Source of the DNA: Apostichopus japonicus
Taxonomy: Eukaryota > Echinodermata > Holothuroidea > Aspidochirotida > Stichopodidae
Assembly: GCF_037975245.1 (NCBI RefSeq)
Contig: NC_092569.1
Span: 33,317,668 to 33,381,667, forward strand
DNA: 64,000 nt
Direction: 5' to 3'
Within the stretch, counting starts at the first letter, position 1. Every line of letters begins with the position of its first letter. The notes beneath the pieces are model-generated. The model did no database searches, was not told the origin of the DNA, and saw nothing but the letters and a program-made list of their open reading frames with translations. This document shows positions 23,834-35,500 of this stretch, piece by piece. A program made the position numbers and the translations under genes.

Positions 23834-24106
23834 GTAACAATGCTTTGGGAGCAAATTCAGGACATCGATTTAACACGCACGGTGAAGACAATGATGGATC
23901 GAGTACCTTCGACTGTGCAGAAAAACACCGAGGTGGCTGGTGGTATCAAGACGATAGTAATATGGGCTCTACCAGCCACTGCTACACATTCAGCAACCGC
24001 GTAGCTACAAGTGGCTACGAGTACTCTGACTGTGGCTGCTATTCTTATTGCTTTGATTGTCCTTTTAGCCGTCCACATCACAAATGCGATTATTGTGATG
24101 ACTGTC

Positions 24107-24142
<36 letters not shown>

Positions 24143-24324
24143 ACAGGATATGCTGCGCAAACAAAAGCCCGGCCTATGAGACAAATTTCTATTCCTGCGG
24201 CTATTCCAATCTCAACGGTGACTACTCGTTCAGCGATAACCGCGGTATCTTCTGGAAGAATCTTCGCGGTTCAGATTGCGGTATCACAACAACAACAACA
24301 ATGAAAATACAGCCAAGTCAATGA
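23834..24324 (+). CDS. Unit B exon 8, FBG end with Cys/Tyr-rich insert
   Basis: Phase 1 start after CTTCCAG, open to TGA at 24322-24324. It encodes HGEDNDGSSTFDCAEKHRGG and WWY (calcium-site and core region), then an insert of about 80 residues rich in Cys and Tyr with an uninterrupted run of 11 Tyr encoded by a TAT triplet repeat (about 24106-24141), then CGYSNLNGDY, GIFW and TTMKI, the normal FBG end. In typical FBG domains the WWY and SNLNG motifs are only a few residues apart. Confidence 0.85.
24106..24142. repeat. TAT/TTA triplet repeat inside FBG coding exon
   Basis: An almost pure trinucleotide run of about 12 units within the coding frame of unit B exon 8. Unit C has a shorter, interrupted version at about 39655-39690 and unit A a degraded one near 3550-3570. 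Confidence 0.9.
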
Positions 24325-27300
24325 TCAAAGTAGCAAATTTGGAGTCTCCAAGGTGACAAGGATAGGAACAGGTTGACGACATTATAAAGCTAAATTAAAT
24401 AACGTATCAAAAATAGCGGAGTTTTTGTAAATGGTATAAGCGAAGAAAAGATACACCAATGAACCAATGACCCAATGAACATTTCATAGTTATCACATCA
24501 TGTTCATTATCTTTAACATTGATCTGTTGTAACTAAAGGCGATCATCTGTAGACGTTTAACGATATAATATGCTATGTGGAAATACCAAATGACTGTGAA
24601 ACATTTGACAAAGGGAGCAGTTAGCTCATAGAACTCAATGGCGTCTGATACGAGAATTGCATTGAATTGGACATTTGTTTATTAAAATTATATCTTTGAT
24701 GATGACACTGAGGCTACTTTTAAATCACCCAAATAAATATATATGAAAACATAGAAACAACATCCTGACTATTATTTTTTCGATTATGTTAAACAGAAGC
24801 ACACGGGAAGTTTATGACGTCGCCAAACTAGGAACGATATCTGATACGTTTCGATGTAGGCCTATTTTGTGGGTTCTTTAGTTAAAATATATGAGAGATC
24901 AGATATACTGCCTAGTACACTCTAGAGTTCAGCGCATTAATATATTCAGAAAGAACACAAACAACTAAAACCACCCTAATATATACTTTATTCACAATTG
25001 ACTATCCTTAAAAAGACACAATAAAGTTCTATTTTAAGCCTTCGATTGTGACAAAAGCTTTAAATTCACACGAACTTGGTCATAGGCTATATAACTAAAG
25101 TTCTAAGCCACTCCGTTAATTAGGTATCTGTCAAAAATACATACTCTACCAGAATCACTAACTTTGTCATGAATCAGTATTGCTTCTTTCTCCCTCAATT
25201 ATCTCCACCGATCATGTAAGAATATGATATACTATTTATTTACTTTGTCATCTGCTTTTCCGGAATACATAATTGGTCGTTCTCCGAATTCCTATTCAAT
25301 GTTGCAGTCCAGACTTATTATAAACATTGCGTTGCTGATTACGCGCTTGGTTGGTGAAATCTCCCGGCATGAAACCCCTGTAGGATTTATGAAGCAAGCA
25401 ACTTTAAAGATACTAACAAAAAGTTATTGCACAAAGTGGGGGAGTAGTGGGGGACTGGGTTGTAGAAGGGGGTAACATTACCCTTTGTATTCCGGCTGCA
25501 CATCTCAGGTATTCAAAAAGAGTTGCCGGAATCCCGTAGATTTATCAGTGATCTGGTGTTTTCATGTTATTAAGATTACAACAATGAAAAGAGTGTTTTT
25601 TATTTCACAAATAGGTTCACTTTTGATTTATGGAAAATAGATCCTATGTCGACCCTTTTAAACGTAATATCAAGTTGTCTTAAACTGTAGGGAATGAGGG
25701 GCGTGGAGGAGTTGCGATGTTACGCGTAGTTTGTTTAAATGACAAAACTACAAGCCAAACGAGATTGGCAATAAATAAGAACCTCAAAATATGTAAAATA
25801 TCTTGTCATCGTAATAGGACAACGAATCAAAAAATATAAAACAAGCCCTAAGTTGTAATAACCGCAGTTCTGTTATCCTTGGAAAGGTTTCAGCTCTCTA
25901 ATTTCTATCTAGAAATCACCATAGTTAAAATTGAGAAAAGGAAGTAAAATCAACAAAACAATAAAATTAAATTAAAAATACAACTGTTAAGATAACAGTA
26001 AATAAACAAAGGTTGAAAGAGTAGTTAGTTTATAACAATGGCTCCCACATATTTAACTGACAGCACCCCACCATCTCTATCATGCTAGACCAGTGAAAAT
26101 ATAACTAGGATTTTTGTTCTGATATATCATACCTTTGTGTTCATTTATGGATGTCAAATACTTCAATGATAAAATAATGGATATGAAAAACCGACTGTTT
26201 TTCATCACTTAATATTTTAAACCAACATAGACTTAATTTGATCAAATATAGAAATTGAAGAATAAGATAATTGGACTCGATGTGTCATCCTTGTCAATGC
26301 CGTCACATTATTGTTGTTTTGTGTTGACATAATTGTTCCTATTAAAAATGATCTGAGGTGATTCATGTACATGTTTGGTGTTCTGGTACTAATTCTACTT
26401 ATAAAAAGGTTGGGCATTTTCGGACATTTGACATTTACGCTTGTCTTATTTTCATCTCAATAAATGAGATGCTATTTTTTTTCCCATTTCAGTAGCTTTA
26501 TGGGTATATTTGTTGACACTCTCCCAGAGCCATTTTCAATACCCCTTATCTCTCATGCATCGGCGCATGAGAGAAAGTTATAACAACGTATACAACGTTC
26601 CGACAATTTAATCTAATTGAAAAAAATGATTAAATAAAATATGACAGAGATTGCTAAAATATAGGTGAAAAAAATATGTTTGAATATTCGCTTATCAATT
26701 CCACAAATAAATATTTCAAAGAGTATATGATGTAAAGGTGTTCCACCGATCCATACACCCTCAGGAATCGATTAGAGGGGGCTCTTCCAATTATATTTTG
26801 TTTTAGAACTTTAACAGAACCATTTCCAATATCCCATATTCCTAACGTATCCCAATCCCACTCATCACTGTACAACTTTATCACTATATAAACAAAGGTG
26901 GCGTATACGACACTTTAATGCAAAACATCTTTATTCACATACATGTGATTGGTACTTGACAAATATATATGAATATTCATTATTATATCCTAGTATCGGT
27001 GAAAATCGATATATCCGGTGACAGGAATTTGCAAGCAGTATGGGACGCCGAATATTCTATTACCAAATTGCTACCAATATTTCAAAGTGATTTTTGTTGT
27101 GTTAGAGGGTGGGACATAACACAAACATAATCAGGTGGATATATTCTAAACGTCTTTGGAATGGTATTTCTTTCTGTTGATGGAGAAAGATTTCAGTAAC
27201 AATAATGGTAAGGACTTTCATAGGCTGCTCCGTACAGTAGAAATGAAAACACTTAGACGGAATGGGAAAAATGGTGAAGTACACGAGAGAAATTTAATAA

Positions 27301-27754
27301 TATTCCTGCAATGAGTTGTTATTGTCGAATTTACTTAAATATTGCTAGATATATGTTTGAATAAGCGCCTATCATTTATATGTACGAGGCGATGGCTCTC
27401 CGATATGTCACCATGATTGTCGTTGAGACAGCCTACTTTCTTGTTGTAATATTACAATAAGAGATACTAAAGACATATGTTTGTATCATTTCGGCCAAAT
27501 CATCATGTATTCTACACCCATCGATACCATACAGTGTAATTCACGGCATAATACGCGGGTACAACGGTTTGGTTGTTTCTTATTACCAGTAAACATTTTA
27601 ATACAGTGTTAAACATTTTGTCTGACACAGTAAAATTTAATGTGATCTCTTTTAGTAGGCTTATATAATACTTTACTCTGATCCTCTGTCACCACATTCC
27701 GTATACAATCCTGTAATCAAAACTAGGTCATATACCTCTACTAGGTTATATGAG
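24325..27754. other. B-C spacer, 3' flank of unit B, no gene seen
   Basis: Non-coding, paralogous to 3830-8273 and 39920-44558. It lacks the SINE, and it lacks most of the block found at 7080-8010 and 43060-44200. The open frames here are short and not shared with the other two copies. Confidence 0.6.
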
Positions 27755-29472
27755 GAATGGGGTATGCAAATGATTTAACACAAGAAGTATGAACTCCGAT
27801 TTATTGGCACAGATGATAACGTCTGACAAATGCATTTGTCTCACTGTAGTAAAGAATGCAGGCACGATTCGTCATAGTTCATGATGTATTTCCTTGTGGT
27901 GTCATCATATCGAAAACGTGAAACAGCGCTATGTGGCTAAATCACTTGATATCATACGCTTAAAACGATTCTGTTAAAGTATCGTTAGTTGCCAGCCACG
28001 TTGTTATAATATCGAACACGTGGAACAGTGCTACGGGGCTAAATCACCTGATATCATTTTGTTGATGATTCCGTCCATCAGATTTTCCGTTAAGTGTTGT
28101 AAGTTGCCAGCCACGTTGTGCAGCAAACGGTAGTCTGTACCAGCAAGGACAATATAAGGCATTACCTTGTAAATGCTGTGTAAAGTTCAAGCAGTTAAGG
28201 TACTTTAAAAACATTATAAATATCGTGGTGTTTATTCAAATTGCGTATGAAATAGGTAGTTCCTGGGTATGATAATTTAAAGTGAATTGTATCATTTGAA
28301 CAGTTTACTGCATGAGTGATATTGTAACAAATTATATACTGATATGTGGAAAACCATCCGATACATGTAACTAGTACATTAACTACTGGTGTCACCCGTA
28401 ACACATGTTACCGTGTTACGAATCCAGTTCACAACTCTCTTTAAATTACGTCAATTCGTCATGCCGAGAGCGAGGAAAGGCCATGTTCCGGTATACACAT
28501 AGGCCTACCTATAGCATAAAACGACTAGATATGACTTCATATTAGAATCGCGTATTAAAGAACTCGCATCCAATGGTTGGCACAGGAACTACTCTTATGT
28601 CCCACAACCGTGTATCAATCAGTTATTACTACTTTGTGTTCAAACAAATGTTACAGGACATGAACAGTACTTACTGTGCGAGCCATGATTATCGGGTGGA
28701 AAACAATATTATTATTGTTGTTTTAACCAAGCTATTGTTAATTTTTTACTCCTTAGTAAATAAAAACAAAACCACATCGTAAAAAGAATTACTTTGTTCA
28801 CTGATAGGCCAGCCTAACTTACTATTCCTGTGATTCGTCTAATATACGAAAGGTGCTGTTTGATATTGATATGTCACGAGTCCAAGCGATTTGTGTTAAA
28901 GTATTTGAATACGTTGTGAACGTCCTTTGCATACATGATGTCCCATGTCAATAGGAATGTTTAAACGACGAACAAACACACTTTTTAGTGTTTATCATTA
29001 ACTTTCCATATTTGATTTATATTTATTTAACTCGTAAACATATTTGGCAAACTCAAGACAATGAGAATATAGTAATATAATTCAGAAATGGTTCAAAATA
29101 CAGATAAGTTGAAATTTATTGTGTGAGATGTACACAACCATTCTTATCCTTTTATTGTGCTTGCATTTCTTGTAGTTCTTCTATTCTAACTAAGAATTCG
29201 AGATAAATGAGCTTCTAAGTAAAATATAGCACATGTTTATCCTGTAATAATAATGACACTTACATAATATAACATATGTCGATATGGGACACACTAGATT
29301 GAAACATATATTATGTGATCAGCTGTTAAATTACATGGTTTTAATGGACATCCGTACGTATGAAGGTCTTTCCTCGGGTAACGATTTCACCTTCATTACT
29401 TCTGTTACTGTCTCAGAAGGTCAGCAAGTCTCTCCTTTATTTCGTGCAAATTACTCTTTTCATTTTGGATCG
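27755..29472 (+). promoter_or_regulatory. Retrotransposon empty site, then 5' flank and 5' UTR of unit C
   Basis: The left edge (27755-27772) joins the two flanks that the LINE separates in the other spacers. The rest is a diverged copy of the unit B and D 5' flanks. A local tandem duplication (about 27900-28115) repeats the AACGTG...GCCAGCCACGTTG block. The left arm of the inverted repeat seen upstream of B and D is missing. Confidence 0.45.
27900..28115. repeat. Two-copy tandem duplication of about 105 bp in the unit C 5' flank
   Basis: The block running from ATCATATCGAAAACGTG to GCCAGCCACGTTG is repeated as ATATCGAACACGTGGAAC to GCCAGCCACGTTG. The flanks of B (10700-10805) and D (53750-53855) have a single copy. 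Confidence 0.7.
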
Positions 29473-29544
29473 ATGGAAGAACTTCGAAAAAAATATATTT
29501 TCGTATTTGCTGTGTTGCTGCTTTTAATCTTCAATGGTTTTCGG
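29473..29544 (+). CDS. Unit C exon 1, signal peptide
   Basis: Twenty-four codons beginning MEELRKKYIFVFAVLLLL, a basic N-region plus hydrophobic core, with a GTAAGT donor in phase 0. Same size as the copies at 12301 and 55342. Confidence 0.85.
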
Positions 29545-32500
29545 GTAAGTCTCTAAAACATTAATTATTTAATTTCTTCAAAGTAAACTTGTATGATATG
29601 TTTTTACTTGTATATTTTCTTTCACTGATTGACGATGTATCAGTATTTCAGTCACTTCAGCTTAACAAAAAGACCTGTTCTTGTTTTCTACATGTAAAAT
29701 AAAATAACTGTCCACCTGCGCTGAGTTGTTACCACGAGTGTTTGTAGAGAATATTACGATAGGTGAGCTATTTGCTCTGTTCAACTGTAACTTTGAAACT
29801 TAGATATTTTTTTACAAATGTTGTGCGTTATCGAGCATTCTCTCTTTGTTACTTTATTGCATGTAATATCTTGTCATTATATATTCTTCCAATAGCCCCC
29901 CTAATTCGCACGTTTCACTCTGTGCCATTTTGTTGATACCCAATTAGGAATTACATCTTTGAGCTTTTCAGAATAAAACAAACACGTAAAAAGAACACCT
30001 ACAACATAATTTTTACTAAGCAGAACATCAACCTTGCACCTGTCATTTGCAGAGGCTAAACTATTAACAATCAACACGAATCTGTTATAGAAGAACTTTG
30101 AAACACCTGGAAGAATACAAAATACATATACATTTTGAAATGTCTAAATATTATTACTTACATATATCCAAAATTTACCTAATTCTGTTTCAAATACAAC
30201 ATGTTTCGCATCCATCTTGAGGCAAAGGCTAAACGTTTTTGTAACGAGAGCAAATAGGTTTCGTAACCCTACATATGATTAAGAATCTATTAACGTATTC
30301 TAAGGAAAACAACGTTATGATTTACTTGTGAACTAATCATTTGTTTATCAAAGAAAATAGCATGGGGTTTAAAATGCGAATGTATAAAACAACTTACAAT
30401 TTCAAAGAAAAACAAAGAAGCTATTTCTTCACGATGACAATTTGTTCCGTCAAATCATAAAACTACTCAAATTTTCCGAATACAACATTTATCTCTCCGT
30501 CAAAATGAACGCCCAACTAGTAGGATAAAGTGAATAAAGTTCAGATTTTGATTTTTCGAAACAACAAATATCCATACGGTAATGATAATTTTGTTTATAA
30601 TACAAGTTTCTCGTCCATATTGAGTGCACAGCCGGTCTTGTAACGAGGGCATAAGGATTTCAAAACCCTACATATGATTGAATATCCATTATCCTATGCT
30701 AAGAAATAAAACGTTATGATTAACTTGTGAAATAATCATTTGTTTATCAAAGAAAATATCGCATGAAATTTAAAATGCGAAGGTATAAAACAAGTAACAA
30801 TGTCAAGAAAGAACTTGAGAAGTTATTCCTTCACGATGACAATTTGTTCAATCGATTCATAAACTAATTCATATTTTACGAATACAACATTTATCTCTCC
30901 GTCAAAATTACTGCCAAACTAGTATGATAAAATAAATAAAGTTCAGCTTTTGATTTTCTAAAATAACAAATATGCATACGGAAATGATAATTAGAGTTCT
31001 AAATAAGTTTAATTTCTAAATTGCTATTTTTACAACGTTATACTGATATGATTAATCTGTTGGATTTAGTATTCCCCAAAAATATTTTCTTATACACAGA
31101 AGTTTAATAAGTCAAATCTAAAGTATTGATAGGTTTTTCGTGTACATAAAAATAGCAGCTTTTCGCAAATTAACTAAAATGTTTTTGTTTTTATAACGAG
31201 CTAAGAAAACCTCAGTATTGTAACAGTTCATCTAAGAGCAATCAAAACACTTTAAAATTGGCTTTTCACGAAATTGTTAATATGTTAAGTAATACAATTT
31301 ATAACTGACAACAACTTGGATATTTGCTCGCTGGGCAGGTATCTGTTAATCATTACACAATTAACGCATTAATGTAACACACTCTTCAATCCAGGCAAGT
31401 ACGTACGAATATATATTGATCAGTTCATCATAAAAATACCGAAGAGGAAATAGAATGTATCTTAAAATGATCAACAATTTTTTTTTTGTCAAACATCCCC
31501 AAAACACCTTATATTTGATTAAGGTAATTTGTCAACCAATATTTAAAAGCCAAGTATCACCGTTTTATACTAACATTATACTGAAATATCGTCTCCATTA
31601 GTGTACACAAAGTTTATCTTAATAATTCTGTATTTCATATTGAAACTTTTTTTTTCATGACCAAGCAATGTCAATCTTAATATTCCTTTTTAAAACGTAT
31701 TAACCTCCTAATTTCAATCGTTCCCCTTACTATTTTGCGGATTAAGGTAACACTGTATGTTCTCCAATGATTTGTTTTCCCTCTGGCGGTCATAGCATCG
31801 TATTACACATGTATCTGTTAACAATGTATTTGATTCGGTCATGAGCGTTAACCATAGGAACGATTTTTAACGCATGTCAATGTAATAACCATCAACTAAA
31901 TGTGAATATTTAAATAGTCGACATACTTGCAAGAATTTTTACGAAACGCTGCTATAGAAATGAAAATAAATATAAAGTACAATTAAAGACTACATGTTAT
32001 GAAAAGTGATAGGCAATAAAGAATAAAGTATAATAAAAAATTCAATGTGAAAAGTTCTTTGTTTTGAAATGTTTAATGTGCATCAGAGAGAGCGTCTACT
32101 AACCCACAATAATAGAAATAATTTATGCTTAGAAATTGTTTTTAAAAGTTGTACCAAACCAATGTCAATAAAAAGGAGAAAAGTAAAAACAGACTTGTTT
32201 ATTATCACTACTCCATCATCCCAGACAAAACAGTAATTAAATGCATATGTCTTTTTGCTGAATGTTTCCGTTGTAAAGTTCCTGATTCTGTTTTTCAAAA
32301 GAGCAAAACTGTAGAAATATTATAATTTATGATTGCCGTTGTCGACAAGAGAGGCTTGTAGCCGTCACTTCTTCGTTCTTCCTTGCAAAGTCTATAGTTT
32401 CAAGCTATTGGAAAATGTACCGTGCAACACCGTGATCACGTGGACAAGAACGGCTATTATTTAAACTCGTGTTGTTTTGAGGAAATCTAGATGATGTTTA

Positions 32501-35500
32501 TTGTCAAGAATTTTCAAAATAAATATAAATTTAAAGAAACTCTATAAAATGTTTTACAGAAAATTTGCTGTCTCTGTTGAACAGTTAAATATCATTTGCT
32601 TTAAAGTTAACAGATATCGTTAAAAGGCACTTAGATTTTATCATAACCAATTTGATTAAAATATCCTTTTCACGAAGAATTTTTGCACTACTGGTATATC
32701 ATTACATTCTTACTCCCAACATACTTAATTATCGAATAATCGGATACTCACAACATACTTAATTATCGAATAATCGGATACTCACAGCACACGCACATGC
32801 ACGCACACACACGCACATGTGAGCATCGTAAGAGCTGCCCTGCATCTATGCACAATTAAAATACTAACTAATACTAATATGATAATGTGACGTCTTACTT
32901 AATTGGACGGATCGGGCATTTATGAAATATATCTGATTTAATTCCTCCTTCAACGAAATATCTAACTTTCCTTCATATAAGGCTTTGCGCACAGGCGTCA
33001 AATGTCACTTCCTTTCATATCAAGAGAAAAAAAGAAAAATATGTGTCGTTATGATATCATGTGTTATCCTTGGTTTAGGATGCTTCAGAAAATTACACCA
33101 CACAAAGGTCAATATAAGTATTCATACACGTTTTATTATGAACAAGTATGTGTTTTCATGGGAGCTATTTTAGGGTTCACGGGGATGTGCTGAGCGTTCA
33201 AGAATGGTTATCTATCTTAAATGTATACGTTAAACGTAAAGTTTGCCGAAAGAGTATCCGTTTTTGCTGATGGGCACAAAGGGTAATCAAAAAAAAGTTT
33301 TCGTTGTGGATACGCTAACTTGTCTTTTGCTATACATGGGATTATTTGATTGAGCGTGAATCGTCATTTTTAGCTCTTTTTTTTTTTGTAAGAAGTTTGC
33401 AATCGTTCCATCACATGTGTTGTAAAGATTTCATCCTTTTCTTAGTTTAGGTAATTTACTTTAGATTAGTTGAAGAACTATAATCAGGAGGGAAATATTG
33501 TTTCCACCTAGTGTTAGGCCAAATATTTGTCCTCCGATCTTAAACTTGTTTTTTTTTTAATTATAAAAATATTAATTATGACTTAAACCATGTTTTTGTA
33601 TGTTACAGCTAACTCTGCATAATGTATGCACATTGAAAGCCTTAATTATTGCATACGTGCTGAGTACAATATTTTTAAAAAGATCGACATATTTTCTATG
33701 ATAAAGCAATAAGTTGTTGTCGACATAAAGTTGTAGGAGTTAACAACAAATGTCGTACTCACATAATATACAGTTGTAGCTATCAGCGTCAGTAGGTGGG
33801 GCGTAAAACGTAAACGTGTTTTGCGATATTGAAGACAGAAAAGATCAATTGTGTTGTTGATGCTTGTCCAAGTCAATCAGGTCGCTTGTAAGTATCAAAA
33901 GAAACAATATCTTCTTCGCAAAGGATGAGTTTTTAATATGCATTTGTATGCATTTTGCAAAACGTCATAAATCTTAAATTCACCGTTTTTTAAGAGATGT
34001 TCTTATTATACGAAAAGGGAAAAAGGTAAAACTTACCGCTTGTGGTCAATAATATGTAACTTGGGAGCGGGCCAAACAACTTTGGCGGTCATCAAGGTTC
34101 TTTTATATTGGTAAAAGCCTAATTATATCTAATATTGTTTTCTTTTCTTTTTCTTTTCGCTTTCTCAGATAAGATATCATTCACATTTCGATTAGCATAA
34201 TGCACAGGGAATGATAACTTTCATTGGCTTATCGTAGTTATGATCGTTTAATTAAGTTAGTGTATGGTGACCTATGCTTGTTTTATGTATAGTAATGAGA
34301 AAAAGAAGTTTCATAAGACATGCAAACATACATATAATCATATTTTCAAACAGTTAAAGTTGTTCAATTAAACCTACTTTCAATTTTAGCTTTGCTTATA
34401 AGCAGTAAAATCAATGATAAATAAATATTAAGATTGCGAAACATTCTATTACTGCTCAGATTTTGGAATGTGAAATTTTCTTTCCGTTCTTATTGTCTTT
34501 CTCTATAATAATTTACAAGTTGGAAATAGTTTATTTATTTGAATCAAAAGCGAAATCAGCTTTTATTTTAATGAGCTATAAAGTTATGTTCTGTATATTT
34601 AAACTTAAATTGATATGCACTGTTAAAATGAAAATGAAAGTGTAACATATTGACGTAAGTCCTGTATATTGTGAAAGATTGACCTTCGTACAACCTTCTT
34701 AACTCGATATTGTTTCTTCAGAATTTACTTAACTTAACCGTACATTCCCTTTAATTGTTTTTACCTCAGGTATCGTCAGGCACAAGAGTCAACGATTCAA
34801 GTAAGCTTTCATTTTGTATAAACTACCGAGAACTAACCAATTAACAGAACTTTGTTATCTAAATAATAGTTTGGAATAAGTTTTATTAACAAGGAATCAT
34901 CTAGACGTACTTCATACGTGGTACTTACTCCTATTTCGACTTGTAAGATAAATAATGATTTACAATTGTCAATAATTTCCCATTACTGTGTATTGAAGTA
35001 GTTTTACCGTTGATTGGGGTCAATTGTAAATACTCAGCGATAATAAAACTGAAAGAAATACAAAACATTAGTCAATTTTTATTTCAAGCAATACAGATAG
35101 TTCCGCTTGTATTTGTTCATAGTTGTTAGAAATTTGTGTAACGTAAGTTGGCTTGATCCAAGCAAGATCTTCTTCGGAGGCTAAATGGCAAGTAACAGTA
35201 AACAGAAGGAACAAAACACGCACTTTGTTTAGACTTTGTATACTGTAGGCTCGTTCAATAATTTGGAACTTTCAAATCTCAGGTTAGTGGTGATGAACGT
35301 TAAATTGTTGTAAGGTGAAAATAGGGCCAAATCATACCCTCATGTCGAGGAAAGCTATTACTAATCATGTTTGCTTCTGTGACAATGTCGCCACAGGGTC
35401 ACGGTAGTTCTTTGCGTTAGATTTTCATTTCAAATAAAGTATACTTGCTTACATTAGCTTCCACGAACATTAGCAGAAAATGATTGAATACCCTATCTTA

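Larger units (their letters stand above)
12301..24324 (+). pseudogene. FREP unit B, complete gene with two lesions
   Basis: Eight exons with consistent splice sites and phases: 12301-12372, 19042-19072, 19955-20127, 20523-20776, 21139-21347, 21731-22030, 22280-22548 and 23834-24324. The ancestral product is a secreted protein: signal peptide, short linker, FBG start and middle, TIL, TILa/EGF, then a full FBG domain. FREPs of this kind usually act as secreted recognition lectins in invertebrate immunity. That role is inferred here. Two lesions are visible: an 11 nt net loss in exon 4 with a stop at 20742-20744, and a 7 nt net gain in exon 7 with a stop at 22496-22498. Both hit FBG middle exons, so no single exon skip restores a full FBG domain. 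I infer a pseudogene unless these are assembly errors. Confidence 0.75.
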
